NCBI RefSeq assembly: GCF_014203705.1
Contig: NZ_JACHJR010000001.1
Span: 2,728,001 to 2,792,000 of the forward strand
From: Kitasatospora gansuensis
Lineage (GTDB): Bacteria > Actinomycetota > Actinomycetes > Streptomycetales > Streptomycetaceae
Direction of reading: 5' to 3'
Length of the DNA stretch: 64,000 bases
The notes under the pieces were generated by a model, which ran no database searches, was not told where the DNA came from, and was given only the letters and a program-made list of their open reading frames with translations. Positions 24,024 through 31,711 of this stretch are shown here, piece after piece. Numbering within the stretch: position 1 is the stretch's first letter; each line of letters begins with the position of its first letter. Made by a program: the position numbers and the translations under genes.

Positions 24024-24683
24024 TCAGCTCTCGGGCATGTAGCACTCGATGCCCTCGCCCGAGCCCTTCTTGATGTTGAGCTTCAGACCGTTGAGCGAGA
24101 AGGTGCCCGCCGTGGTGGCCCACGCGGTCTGCTTGACGTCGGTCAGCACGGCCTTGTCGGCGGCCTGGGCGAAGCCCTGGGCGCCGGTGGGCAGCTTGCC
24201 CTGCTTGCGGACGACGTCGATCGCGTCGCCCTCCTTGTGACCGAGGGTGGAGGCGTCCTGGCCGATGTTGATGTTGGTGAACTCGGCGTCCGCCTTGAGC
24301 TCGGCCACGTCCAGGATCAGGTTCTTGGCGGTGACCGGCTTCTTCGGGTCGCCACCGGCGTTCAGCACCAGGGTCCAGTTGCCGAGCGGACCGAGGTTGG
24401 TCTTCACCGACTGGCACATGTTGCTGATGGTCGCCGTGTCGAAGGTCGAGATGGCGATCGGGTGCGGCGTGCCGTTCACCTCGAAGTCGACCCCGCCGAA
24501 CTGGGCGAAGTTGGTGCCCTCCAGGCGCGAGGTGGTGACCTTGAAGTCCTGGCCGGAGACGCTGAACGAGGCGGCCAGCGCGTTGCTCGCGAGGCTCACA
24601 CCGATGGCCGCGGTGGCGGCGAGGCTGGGGACCATCACGAGCGCGAAGCGCTTCCAGCGGGTCTTGCCGAAAGTCTGGGACAT
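24024..24683 (-). CDS. DUF6230-like secreted protein (often mislabelled cholesterol esterase)
   Basis: 219 residues; ATG 24683 is preceded by AGGAGG at 6-nt spacing. The N-terminus is a signal peptide (KRFALVMVPSLAATAAIGVSLASNALA, given here in part by position 12-38), then a soluble domain starting SFSVSGQDFKVTTSRLEG. A single Cys near residue 97 (SNMCQSV) and one near the C-terminus (IECYMPES) could pair. As I recall it, homologues carry the name cholesterol esterase, but no GxSxG or other hydrolase motif is visible. First gene of the three-gene envelope module. Function unknown. Confidence 0.78.
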   Translation of the reverse strand: MSQTFGKTRWKRFALVMVPSLAATAAIGVSLASNALAASFSVSGQDFKVTTSRLEGTNFAQFGGVDFEVNGTPHPIAISTFDTATISNMCQSVKTNLGPLGNWTLVLNAGGDPKKPVTAKNLILDVAELKADAEFTNINIGQDASTLGHKEGDAIDVVRKQGKLPTGAQGFAQAADKAVLTDVKQTAWATTAGTFSLNGLKLNIKKGSGEGIECYMPES

Positions 24684-24963
24684 GCGAGTCCTCCTTCTGG
24701 GACGTACATCTCCGGCCGTCCCCGGCGCGTCCCGCGCCGGCCCCGGCTGGGATGGGAGAGAGCCACGTCCTCAATAGCGGCGACAACCTACGGCCGCGCA
24801 GGGGTGCGCGGCCGGAAAGGACAGGAACCGCTTTCTGGGATCTGCGGATACCCCCCTGCCCTCAGCCGCCGACCGGAGTCGGCGGCCACCCGGTGGGGAC
24901 CTCTGGGGAGAGGACCGGGCGTCGCCGATCGTGCTTGAATCCCAGGCGAAGTACAAGAGGTTC

Positions 24964-24993
24964 GTTACTGACGGGTAATCCAACATCAGTAAC
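24964..24993. promoter_or_regulatory. Candidate operator with TTAC/GTAA half-sites
   Basis: GTTACTGA (24964-24971) and TCAGTAAC (24986-24993) form a perfect 8-bp inverted repeat. The left part also reads GTTACTGACGGGTAAT, an internal TTAC...GTAA pair. A closely similar GTACTGACCCGTAAC lies upstream of the thiolase gene (44554-44568). Confidence 0.4.
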
Positions 24994-25080
24994 CGTCGAT
25001 CATGAAATCCGGCCAATTCTCACGGAGCGTGACGATCTGGCGGGGCGTCAGCTCGGAAACGGCTTGGAAACACCAGTGAA

Positions 25081-25121
25081 ACACCCTCCCCCCGTCACCG
25101 ATGGTGATGAGGAGAGGGTGT
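25081..25121 (-). terminator. Imperfect hairpin downstream of the thioredoxin gene
   Basis: 19-nt arms (25081-25099 and 25103-25121) with a 3-nt loop; on the minus strand two of three non-Watson-Crick positions are G-U. It lies 94 bp past the stop at 25215 and is a likely terminator, though without a U-run. Confidence 0.4.
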
Positions 25122-25214
25122 GGTCAAGATTTGATAAAGGCCCACGAATCCGTGCGCATTGTCGCCAAATCACCCACGGCACCGCAGGTCACCGGCCGTG
25201 CCAGCATTGGCCGT

Positions 25215-26207
25215 TCAGAACAGCACGCGGGCCAGTGCGGCGCGCGCGGCGCCGACCCTCGGGTCCTCCGCGCCGATCACCTCGAACAGCTCCAGCAGCC
25301 GCAGCCGGGCGGTGTCCCGGTCCTCGCCGAACGTCCGGCCGACGGTGTCGACCAGCCGCCCGAAAGCGTCCTCGACATGACCGCCCACCAGATCGAGATC
25401 GGCCGCGTCCAGCTGGGCCGCCACGTCCTTCGGATCGCCGGCCGCCGCCGCCCGGACCGCCTGCGGGTCGAACTTCTCCACCCGCTGCAGCAGTTGGGCC
25501 TGCGCCAGGCCGAGCTTGGCCTCGGTGTTGCCGGGCTGGTCGGCCAGCACGTTGCGGTACGCCTGGACGGCGCCGCCCAGGTCGCCCCGGTCCAGCGCGT
25601 CGTGCGCGGCCGCCAGCGCCGGGTCCTCCGGCGGCAGCGTGGCGGCCGGGGCCTGGCCCTCGGGCGCGCCGGTGCCGCCGACGATGCCGAAGCGCTGCTC
25701 GGCCACCGCGATCAACTGGTCAATGATCTTGCGGACGTTGGCCTCGTTTTCGGCCCCCTGGAACAGCGGGACGAGCTGGCCGGCCACCACGGCCATCACG
25801 GCCGGGATGCCCTGGATGCCGAACTGCTGGGCGATCAGCTGGTTGGCGTCGACGTCGATCTTGGCGAGCACGATCCGGCCCGCGTACTCCTCGGCGAGAC
25901 GCTCCAGGATCGGGCTGAGCTGCTTGCACGGCCCGCACCACTCGGCCCAGAAATCGACCACGACCGGGACCTCGGCCGAGCGTTGGACGACCTCGGTCTC
26001 GAAGGTGTCCTCGCTGACGTCGATCACCAGCGGGTAGGCGGCGGCGGGCGGGGCGATGCCGTCCGCCTCTGCGGCGGCGGCCTGGCGGGCCCGCTCGGCC
26101 CTGGCCTGCTCGGCCTTCTGGGCGGCCTCTCCGGCCGCCTTCACTGCGGCGAGATCGACCGCACCGCGCAGGGCGGAGCTGTTGAGACCTGAATTCCGTG
26201 GCTGCAT
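25215..26207 (-). CDS. CnoX/YbbN-like thioredoxin with TPR domain
   Basis: 330 residues. An Ala/Glu-rich helix (about 20-50) precedes a thioredoxin fold with the active motif WCGPC at 90-94 (VVVDFWAEWCGPCKQLSPIL, cis-Pro in GIQGIPAVM). The C-terminal half (about 195-330) is helical and TPR-like (AAHDALDRGDLGGAVQAYRN). This layout matches CnoX chaperedoxins, which protect proteins from oxidative aggregation, but both redox cysteines are present, unlike E. coli CnoX. Single-gene unit, divergent from tetR. Confidence 0.85.
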   Translation of the reverse strand: MQPRNSGLNSSALRGAVDLAAVKAAGEAAQKAEQARAERARQAAAAEADGIAPPAAAYPLVIDVSEDTFETEVVQRSAEVPVVVDFWAEWCGPCKQLSPILERLAEEYAGRIVLAKIDVDANQLIAQQFGIQGIPAVMAVVAGQLVPLFQGAENEANVRKIIDQLIAVAEQRFGIVGGTGAPEGQAPAATLPPEDPALAAAHDALDRGDLGGAVQAYRNVLADQPGNTEAKLGLAQAQLLQRVEKFDPQAVRAAAAGDPKDVAAQLDAADLDLVGGHVEDAFGRLVDTVGRTFGEDRDTARLRLLELFEVIGAEDPRVGAARAALARVLF

Positions 26208-26558
26208 GGCACTATCCTCCCCCGTCCGCGCCAGTGACGTGTGCCAACCGCCGGGAATGTCCTGAAGGCTCTCCGGCCCGGCGTCGGCGGGAGTCGCCTC
26301 CCCGGTAGTCGAAGGAGTCCGGCGCGGATCCCCATCCGCGCCCCGCGCCCACCCGATCCCTGGGGCCGGCGCGTGGTTGTCGCTCTATTCGCTACGAGTC
26401 GTAGCGTATCTGCATCCGGGGCCGGTGCCGCAAGCCCTTCCGGGCAACCGGGGACGTGAGCTGCCCCACTTTCCGGCACCTCCCGGGTCCCGCTACCGCC
26501 GGTATGTCGCTACCGTGTGGAGCTCAAGTTACTCGCAGGTAAACCGCAAGGAGGCTCG
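26208..26558. other. 351-bp divergent intergenic region cnoX-like / tetR
   Basis: No coding frame seen. It contains the perfect palindrome at 26390-26406. CGCTAC recurs at 26491 and about 26508, just before tetR, so a regulator may bind several sites here. AAGGAGG (26548-26554) is the tetR ribosome binding site. Confidence 0.5.
26390..26406. promoter_or_regulatory. Perfect palindromic operator upstream of tetR
   Basis: CGCTACGAGTCGTAGCG: 8-bp arms around one central base. Size and symmetry suit a TetR dimer, and the site lies in the divergent promoter region next to a tetR gene, so autoregulation is the simplest reading. Confidence 0.6.
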
Positions 26559-27233
26559 GTGGCCCCCACCACCCGGCAGCCCACCGCCCCGGCCGAGGCC
26601 CCCACCCCGGCCGCGACCCCGGCCGCGCCCGCGCGCGGCAAGGGACGGCCCCGCAGTGCTGCCGCCGACCTCGCGATCCTGGACGCCACCCGCGCCGCAC
26701 TGGCCGAACTCGGCTGGGGCGGACTGACCATGGGTCACGTCGCGGCCCGGGCCGGCGTCGCCAAGACCACCCTCTACCGCCGCTGGCCGTCCAAGAACGA
26801 GCTGGTGGTGGACGCGGTGGCCAGCCTGTTCGACGACCTCGAGGTCGCCGACCTCGGCAGCCTGCGCGCCGACATCGAGGCCGTGGTGTTCCGCTTCGCC
26901 GAACTGCTGGCCCGCCCCGAGACCCAGGCCGCCCTGCTCGCCCTGTTCGCCGAGGGCACCCGGGACCCGCTGCTCCGGCAACGGATCAGGGAACGGATCG
27001 TCGACCCGCAGAAGCACCTGGTCCAGCAGGGCCGGGCGAACGCCCAGCGCCGCGGCGAACTCGGCCCCGACCGGGACGAGGCGACCGCCTGCGAGGAGAT
27101 CTCGATCATCTTCGACACCATCGCCGGCACCGTCGAACACCGCATGCTGGTCAGCGGCGAACCGGTCACCCCGGAGTGGATCCACCGCTTCACCACCCTC
27201 CTCCTCAGCCCCCTCCCGGGCCTCTTCCTGTAG
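26559..27233 (+). CDS. TetR/AcrR family transcriptional regulator
   Basis: 224 residues from GTG 26559, directly after AAGGAGG; an in-frame GTG at 26517 lacks such a site. A Pro/Ala/Thr-rich tail (1-30) precedes the DNA-binding domain: GWGGLTMGHVAARAGVAKTT (about 52-71) then LYRRWPSKNELVVDAV. The C-terminal half is a helical ligand-binding and dimer domain (FRFAELLARPETQAALLALF; IFDTIAGTVEHRMLVSGEPV). The Tyr-Arg-Trp-Pro-Ser-Lys-Asn-Glu link is typical of the AcrR group. Likely controls itself and perhaps the divergent thioredoxin gene. Repeat copy A follows 10 bp after the stop. Confidence 0.88.
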   Translation: MAPTTRQPTAPAEAPTPAATPAAPARGKGRPRSAAADLAILDATRAALAELGWGGLTMGHVAARAGVAKTTLYRRWPSKNELVVDAVASLFDDLEVADLGSLRADIEAVVFRFAELLARPETQAALLALFAEGTRDPLLRQRIRERIVDPQKHLVQQGRANAQRRGELGPDRDEATACEEISIIFDTIAGTVEHRMLVSGEPVTPEWIHRFTTLLLSPLPGLFL

Positions 27234-27242
27234 CCCAAACCA

Positions 27243-27361
27243 CCAGGGGCTCGGGGAACTGCGACGGTTCGTGGCTGGCGGGTATCACTGCGAAAGTGCC
27301 TGACCACCTACGCACGGATCACCTTGCACGAGGTCGGCGTCGCAGTTCCCCGAGCCCCTGG
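27243..27361. repeat. Palindromic intergenic repeat, copy A
   Basis: 119 bp with perfect 24-bp terminal inverted repeats beginning CCAGGGGCTCGGGGAACTGC. The centre holds the box TCACTGCGAAAGTGCCTGAC shared with the other copies. It fills the gap between tetR (ends 27233) and the LegB-like gene (ends 27383), both pointing into it. Nearly identical to copy D inverted (about 6 differences in 113). No target-site duplication seen. Confidence 0.9.
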
Positions 27362-27382
27362 CGTGTGCCACCTGGCGAAACG

Positions 27383-28369
27383 TCAGACCTGGTAGCGGTC
27401 CGGCGCGAACGCGTCCAGGTTCGCCGCGACCCACGCGGAGGTGTGCCGCAGTCCCTCCGCCAGCGTCACCCGGGGCTGCCAGCCGGCCAGTTCGCGGACC
27501 CGGCTGTTGTCGGCCAGCAGCCGCTCCACCTCGCTGCCGCTGGGCCGCAGCCGCGACGGGTCGACCACCACCTCGGCGTCCCGCCCGGATGCGGCGATCA
27601 ACTGCCCGGCCAGCTCGCCGATCGAGATCTCGCTGCCCGTCCCCAGGTTGAGCACCTGGCCGACCGCCCGGTCGGCCACCGCGACGGCCAGGAAGCCCTC
27701 GGCGGTGTCGGTGACGTACGTGAAGTCCCGGGTCGGGGTGACCGAGCCGAGCTTGATCTGCCGGGCGCCGGAGTGCAGTTGGGCCAGGATGGCGGGGATC
27801 ACCGCGCGGGCCGACTGCCGGGGACCGTAGGTGTTGAACGGGCGGACCACCGAGACCGGCAGCTCGAAGGCGTGCCAGTAGGAGAGCGCCGTCATGTCGG
27901 CGCCGATCTTCGAGGCCGAGTACGGCGACTGCGGCTGGAGCGGGTGCTCCTCGGTGATCGGTGCGGTGATCGCGGTGCCGTAGACCTCGCTGGTGGAGGT
28001 GTGCACCAGCCGGGCGCCGTGCCGCAGGCAGGCTGCGGCGACGTTCTGGGTGCCGACCACGTTGGTCTGCACGTACGCCTCGGGCGACTGGTAGCTGTAC
28101 GGGATGCCGATCAGCGCGGCCAGGTGGAAGACCGTGTCGCAGCCCGCCACCGCGTCCTGCACCCGGCCCGCGTCCCGGACGTCGCCCGCGAGCATCTCGA
28201 CCTGACCGCTCCTCAGATGACCGGCGAGATATCCCCGCTCGGCGTACGGCTTGTAGTGCACCAGGGCGCGCACCTCGGCGCCGCGCTCCACCAGCAGGTC
28301 GACCAGGGTCGAGCCGATGAAGCCCTCCCCGCCGGTCACCAGTACGCGCTTGCCGGTCCAGTCGTTCAT
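27383..28369 (-). CDS. NAD-dependent sugar-nucleotide dehydratase, LegB-like
   Basis: 328 residues from ATG 28369, preceded by AGGAGG and overlapping the upstream gene's stop (ATGA). Extended SDR fold: NAD site VTGGEGFIGS (11-20), TSTSEVYG (124-131) and catalytic YSASK (Tyr150, Lys154), then RPFNTYGPRQSARAVIP and PTRDFTYVTDTAEGF. The combination HTSTSEVYGTA ... GPRQSARAVIP resembles LegB-type 4,6-dehydratases, which make 4-keto-6-deoxy derivatives of nucleotide GlcNAc. Substrate is inferred only; a UDP-sugar epimerase is the alternative. No aminotransferase or sugar transferase follows except the coupled MurG-like gene. Confidence 0.8.
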   Translation of the reverse strand: MNDWTGKRVLVTGGEGFIGSTLVDLLVERGAEVRALVHYKPYAERGYLAGHLRSGQVEMLAGDVRDAGRVQDAVAGCDTVFHLAALIGIPYSYQSPEAYVQTNVVGTQNVAAACLRHGARLVHTSTSEVYGTAITAPITEEHPLQPQSPYSASKIGADMTALSYWHAFELPVSVVRPFNTYGPRQSARAVIPAILAQLHSGARQIKLGSVTPTRDFTYVTDTAEGFLAVAVADRAVGQVLNLGTGSEISIGELAGQLIAASGRDAEVVVDPSRLRPSGSEVERLLADNSRVRELAGWQPRVTLAEGLRHTSAWVAANLDAFAPDRYQV

Positions 28370-29511
28370 GCGGTCCTCCTCGTTGAGTACTCGTGCTGAC
28401 GGACCGTCCGCAGCACCTTGGCCGCCAGCAGGTCCGCCGCCTCGGCGTGCGTCCCCGGGTCGGCGGCCTTGCCCATCACGGCGAGCCGTACCGGGTCCGC
28501 CAGCAGCGGTCCGACCAGCGCGGCCAGCCGGTCGGCGGTGCACTCGGCGTCGGGCAGCAGCAGCCCGGCCCCGGCGTCGGTGAGCACCCGGGCGTTGTGG
28601 GTCTGGTGGTCGTGCGGCGCGTGCGGGTACGGGACCAGCACGGCCGGTACGCCGACGCTGGCCAGCTCCGCCACGGTGGCCGAACCGGCCCGGCAGACCA
28701 CCAGGTCGGCGGCGGCGTACGCGAGGTCCATCCGGTCCAGGTAGGGGACGGCCTCGGCCACCGGGTTGCCGCCGAGCCGCTCCCGGGCGGCCTCCAGAGC
28801 GGCCGGGCCGGTCTTGACGAGCAGTCGGACGTCGGCCCTGCCCCGCCACCGCTCGGCCAGCCCGAGGGCCGCCTCGGTGAGCCGGGCCGCGCCCAGGCTG
28901 CCGCCGTTGAAGAGCAGCAGCCTGGCGCCCGGCGGCACCCCGAGCCTGACCCGGGCCTCGGCCCGCAGTGCCGCCCGGTCGAGCCCGGCCACCGCGCCGA
29001 CCAGCGGCATGCCGACCGTCTCGGTGTCCGCGCCGGACGGCAGGTGGTCCCTGGTCCGGTCGAAGGCCAGCGCCAGGTGCGGGGTGAGCCGGGCGGCGAA
29101 CCGGTTGGCCCGGCCCGGCACCGCGTTGGACTCGTGTACCACGCTGGGCAGCCCGGCCAGCCGGGCCCCGACGATCACCGGCGCGCTCGGGTAGCCGCCC
29201 ATCCCGACCGCGACCTGGGCCCGCTGCGCCCGGAGGATCTCCCGGCACTGGGCCCCGGACTTCAGCAGCGCGGCCGGCAGCAGGTAGCGGCGCAGGCCGA
29301 GCGAGGCGTCGAACGGGATCATGTCCACGGTGTGCAGCCGGTACCCGGCGGCCGGGATCAGCTCGGTCTCCAGGCCCCGTTCGGTACCGACGAAGGAGAT
29401 CTCCGCCCCCGGGTCGGCCCGGCGGAGCGCCTCGGCCAGCGCGAGGCCGGGATAGATGTGGCCGCCCGTGCCGCCGGCACCTATCACCACCGACAAGCTG
29501 TGTTCTGTCAT
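28366..29511 (-). CDS. MurG-like UDP-GlcNAc glycosyltransferase (paralogue outside the division cluster)
   Basis: 381 residues, ATG at 29511. GT28 fold with the three Gly-rich loops of MurG: GGTGGH (13-18), GGYPSAP (105-111) and GGSLGA (203-208), plus HESNAVPGRAN (126-136) and CRAGSATVAELASVGVPAV, the UDP-GlcNAc-binding segment. True MurG adds GlcNAc to lipid I. This gene sits away from any fts/mur cluster and is coupled to a LegB-like dehydratase, so it may glycosylate another polyprenyl or lipid acceptor, or use a modified sugar. Transcribed divergently from a two-component system across 65 bp. Confidence 0.82.
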   Translation of the reverse strand: MTEHSLSVVIGAGGTGGHIYPGLALAEALRRADPGAEISFVGTERGLETELIPAAGYRLHTVDMIPFDASLGLRRYLLPAALLKSGAQCREILRAQRAQVAVGMGGYPSAPVIVGARLAGLPSVVHESNAVPGRANRFAARLTPHLALAFDRTRDHLPSGADTETVGMPLVGAVAGLDRAALRAEARVRLGVPPGARLLLFNGGSLGAARLTEAALGLAERWRGRADVRLLVKTGPAALEAARERLGGNPVAEAVPYLDRMDLAYAAADLVVCRAGSATVAELASVGVPAVLVPYPHAPHDHQTHNARVLTDAGAGLLLPDAECTADRLAALVGPLLADPVRLAVMGKAADPGTHAEAADLLAAKVLRTVRQHEYSTRRTA

Positions 29512-29576
29512 GACACCGGAGCCTGCCGAGGCGGAGTAAGAGAGTTCTAATAGCCCGGTTTGCGATGCTTGTCCGC

Positions 29577-30263
29577 ATGAGCAGCCCGCAGAAGGTCCTG
29601 GTGGTGGACGACGATCCGGAGGTCCGCGCCGCCGTCGAGGACGGCCTCGCGGTGGCCGGGTACGCGGTCCGCGGCGCCGCCGACGGACTGGCGGGGCTGG
29701 CCGAACTGACGGCCTGGCAGCCGGACGCCCTGGTGCTGGACGTGATGATGCCCGTCCTGGACGGACTGGCGGTCTGCCGCCGGCTGCGGGCGCTCGGCGA
29801 CCGCACCCCGATCCTGGTGCTGACCGCCCGGGACTCGGTCAGCGACCGGGTGGACGGCCTGGACGCGGGCGCCGACGACTACCTGGTCAAGCCGTTCGCG
29901 CTGGACGAGCTGACCGCCCGACTACGCGCCCTGCTCCGCCGGGCCGCCCCGGCCGAGCCCGAACGGGCCTACACCTTCGCCGACCTGACGGTCGATCCGG
30001 TCAGCCGGACCGGCCACCGGGCGGGCCGGGCGGTGGAGTTCAGCCGGACCGAGTTCGCCCTGCTGGAGCTGCTGCTGCTACACCCGGGCCAGGTGCTGCC
30101 GCGCGAGCTGATCATGGACCGGGTCTGGGGAGCCGACTTCGGCCCCGACTCCAACTCGCTTGCGGTGTACGTCGGTTACCTGCGCCGGAAGCTGGAGGCC
30201 GGCGGCGGATCCCGGCTGGTGCACACCGTACACGGCATCGGCTACCGGCTGGACACCGCATGA
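29577..30263 (+). CDS. OmpR/PhoB-family response regulator
   Basis: 228 residues from ATG 29577 (an in-frame ATG at 29565 adds four residues; neither has a clear ribosome site). Receiver domain with acidic pocket VVDDDPEV, phospho-acceptor Asp55 in LVLDVMMP, Thr in VLTARDS and Lys in YLVKPFALDEL; then a winged-helix domain ending VHTVHGIGYRLDTA. MprA/PrrA-like. The stop overlaps the kinase start (ATGA). Shares a 65-bp divergent promoter region with the MurG-like operon, a possible target. Confidence 0.9.
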   Translation: MSSPQKVLVVDDDPEVRAAVEDGLAVAGYAVRGAADGLAGLAELTAWQPDALVLDVMMPVLDGLAVCRRLRALGDRTPILVLTARDSVSDRVDGLDAGADDYLVKPFALDELTARLRALLRRAAPAEPERAYTFADLTVDPVSRTGHRAGRAVEFSRTEFALLELLLLHPGQVLPRELIMDRVWGADFGPDSNSLAVYVGYLRRKLEAGGGSRLVHTVHGIGYRLDTA

Positions 30264-31618
30264 GCACCCACGCCCGCTGGCGCCGCCGCCGACCGCTGCG
30301 GACCCGGCTGGCGCTGGCCACCTCGGCGGCCGTCGCCCTGGTCACCCTCGGGGTCTGCGCCGCCGCCTTCACCATCATCCGGTACGAGCTGGTGCACCAG
30401 CTCGACCTGACCCTCACCCAGCACGCCACCCTGGTCCAGCAGCAGTACCGGGGCCAGGGCCCGCAGACCGTCTACGGCGAGTGCGGCTACCTGGCCGCGC
30501 CGCCCTGCACCCAGATCGTCCCGGCCCGGCCCGCCGCCGACCCGGCCACGCCGTACCTGCTGCCGGTCACCCCCGCCACCCGGCAGGTCGCGGCCGGGCA
30601 GCGGGCCGCGTACTACGCCGACATCACGGTCAGCGGCCACCCGGCCCGGATGCTCACCACCCGGTTCGGCTCCGCGCAGGCCGTACAGGTCGCGCTGCGC
30701 TCCGACACCGTGCAGCAAGGGGTCCGGCAGGTCGGGGAGTTGATGGCGGTGGTGGCCGGCGCGGGCATCCTGCTGGCGGGCGGGCTCGGCTACGCGGTGG
30801 CCCGTACCGGCCTGGCCCCGGTGGCCCGGCTGACCGCGACCGCCGAACGGATCGCCACCACCCGGGACGCCACCGTCCGGATCGACCTTCCGGCAGGCCG
30901 GGGCGAGGACGAAGTGACCCGGCTGGCCGGGGCGTTCAACACCATGCTCGGCGAACTGGAGCAGTCCGTCACCGCCCGGCGGCGACTGGTCGCCGACGCC
31001 TCCCACGAACTGCGGACCCCGCTGACCGCCCTCCGTACCAACGCGGAACTCCTGGGCCGGGTGGACCAGTTGACGCCGGAGCAGCGGGCCCGCGCGACCG
31101 CGGGACTGCAACGGCAGCTGCGCGCGGTGACCGGCCTGGTGAACGACCTGATCGAACTGGCCCGGGACGAGGAGCCCCAGGCCCTGGTCGAGACGGTCCG
31201 GCTCGGGCCGCTGGTGACCCACTGCGTCGACACCGCACGCGGGCACTGGCCCGGCATCCGCTTCGACCTGACCACCACCGACGTCACCCTGGACGGCGTC
31301 CCGGCCCGGCTGGCCCGCCTGGTGGCCAACCTGCTCGACAACGCCGCCAAGTTCAGCCCACCCGGCGGCCCCGTCGAAGTCACCCTCACCGCCCACGAGT
31401 TGACCGTCCGCGACCACGGCCCGGGCATCGCCCCCGAAGACCTCCCACACGTCTTCGACCGCTTCTACCGCGCCCCGTCCGCCCGCCCCCTCCCGGGCTC
31501 CGGCCTCGGCCTCGCCATGGCCCACCAGATCGCCCAAGCCCACGGCGCAATTCTCACGGCCGAAGCAGCACCCGGCGGCGGAGCACTTTTCCGCCTCACC
31601 TTTACTTGCAGGACCTAG
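30260..31618 (+). CDS. Sensor histidine kinase
   Basis: 452 residues, coupled to the response regulator. First membrane helix at about 18-42, an extracytoplasmic sensor region of roughly 110 residues containing a CGYLAAPPC pair of cysteines, a second helix (MAVVAGAGILLAGGLGYAVA), HAMP domain, phospho-acceptor His249 in ASHELRTPL, N-box NLLDNAAKF, and G-boxes DHGPGIAPED and GSGLGLAM. The signal is unknown; the cysteine pair suggests a disulphide-bonded external loop. The TAG stop at 31616-31618 shares its last two bases with repeat copy B. Confidence 0.9.
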   Translation: MSTHARWRRRRPLRTRLALATSAAVALVTLGVCAAAFTIIRYELVHQLDLTLTQHATLVQQQYRGQGPQTVYGECGYLAAPPCTQIVPARPAADPATPYLLPVTPATRQVAAGQRAAYYADITVSGHPARMLTTRFGSAQAVQVALRSDTVQQGVRQVGELMAVVAGAGILLAGGLGYAVARTGLAPVARLTATAERIATTRDATVRIDLPAGRGEDEVTRLAGAFNTMLGELEQSVTARRRLVADASHELRTPLTALRTNAELLGRVDQLTPEQRARATAGLQRQLRAVTGLVNDLIELARDEEPQALVETVRLGPLVTHCVDTARGHWPGIRFDLTTTDVTLDGVPARLARLVANLLDNAAKFSPPGGPVEVTLTAHELTVRDHGPGIAPEDLPHVFDRFYRAPSARPLPGSGLGLAMAHQIAQAHGAILTAEAAPGGGALFRLTFTCRT

Positions 31619-31703
31619 GGGCTCGGGGAACTGCGACGCCGACCCCAGAAGCGTTCAACACGCTTATGCGGTCAGGCACTTTCGCAGTGACCCGAGCCCC
31701 TGG
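31617..31703. repeat. Palindromic intergenic repeat, copy B (internally deleted)
   Basis: 87 bp, inverted relative to copies A and C. Compared with C it lacks about 27 bp of one arm; the deletion joins the terminal box TCGGG..ACTGCGA to the internal box of the same form. It lies between convergent kinase and icmA genes and supplies two bases of the kinase stop codon. Confidence 0.85.
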
Positions 31704-31711
31704 TGATACCT

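Larger units (their letters stand above)
24684..25214. other. 531-bp intergenic region upstream of the DUF6230 module
   Basis: No coding frame with neighbour-like codon use. It holds the module's promoter region and two structures listed separately: an inverted repeat at 24964-24993 and an imperfect hairpin at 25081-25121. AT content rises around 24950-25150, the usual look of a regulatory region here. Confidence 0.5.

Noticed and set aside
24024..24683. Cholesterol esterase
   Set aside because: No GxSxG or catalytic triad is visible; signal peptide plus a domain of unknown function only.
27243..27361. Repeat copies encoding a conserved small peptide (shared VGVAVPRAP-like frame)
   Set aside because: Copies B and C carry stop codons in that frame; similarity follows from DNA identity.
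28366..31618. Part of a secondary-metabolite sugar cluster
   Set aside because: Only two sugar genes are present, with no aminotransferase, methyltransferase, polyketide or peptide synthetase nearby.
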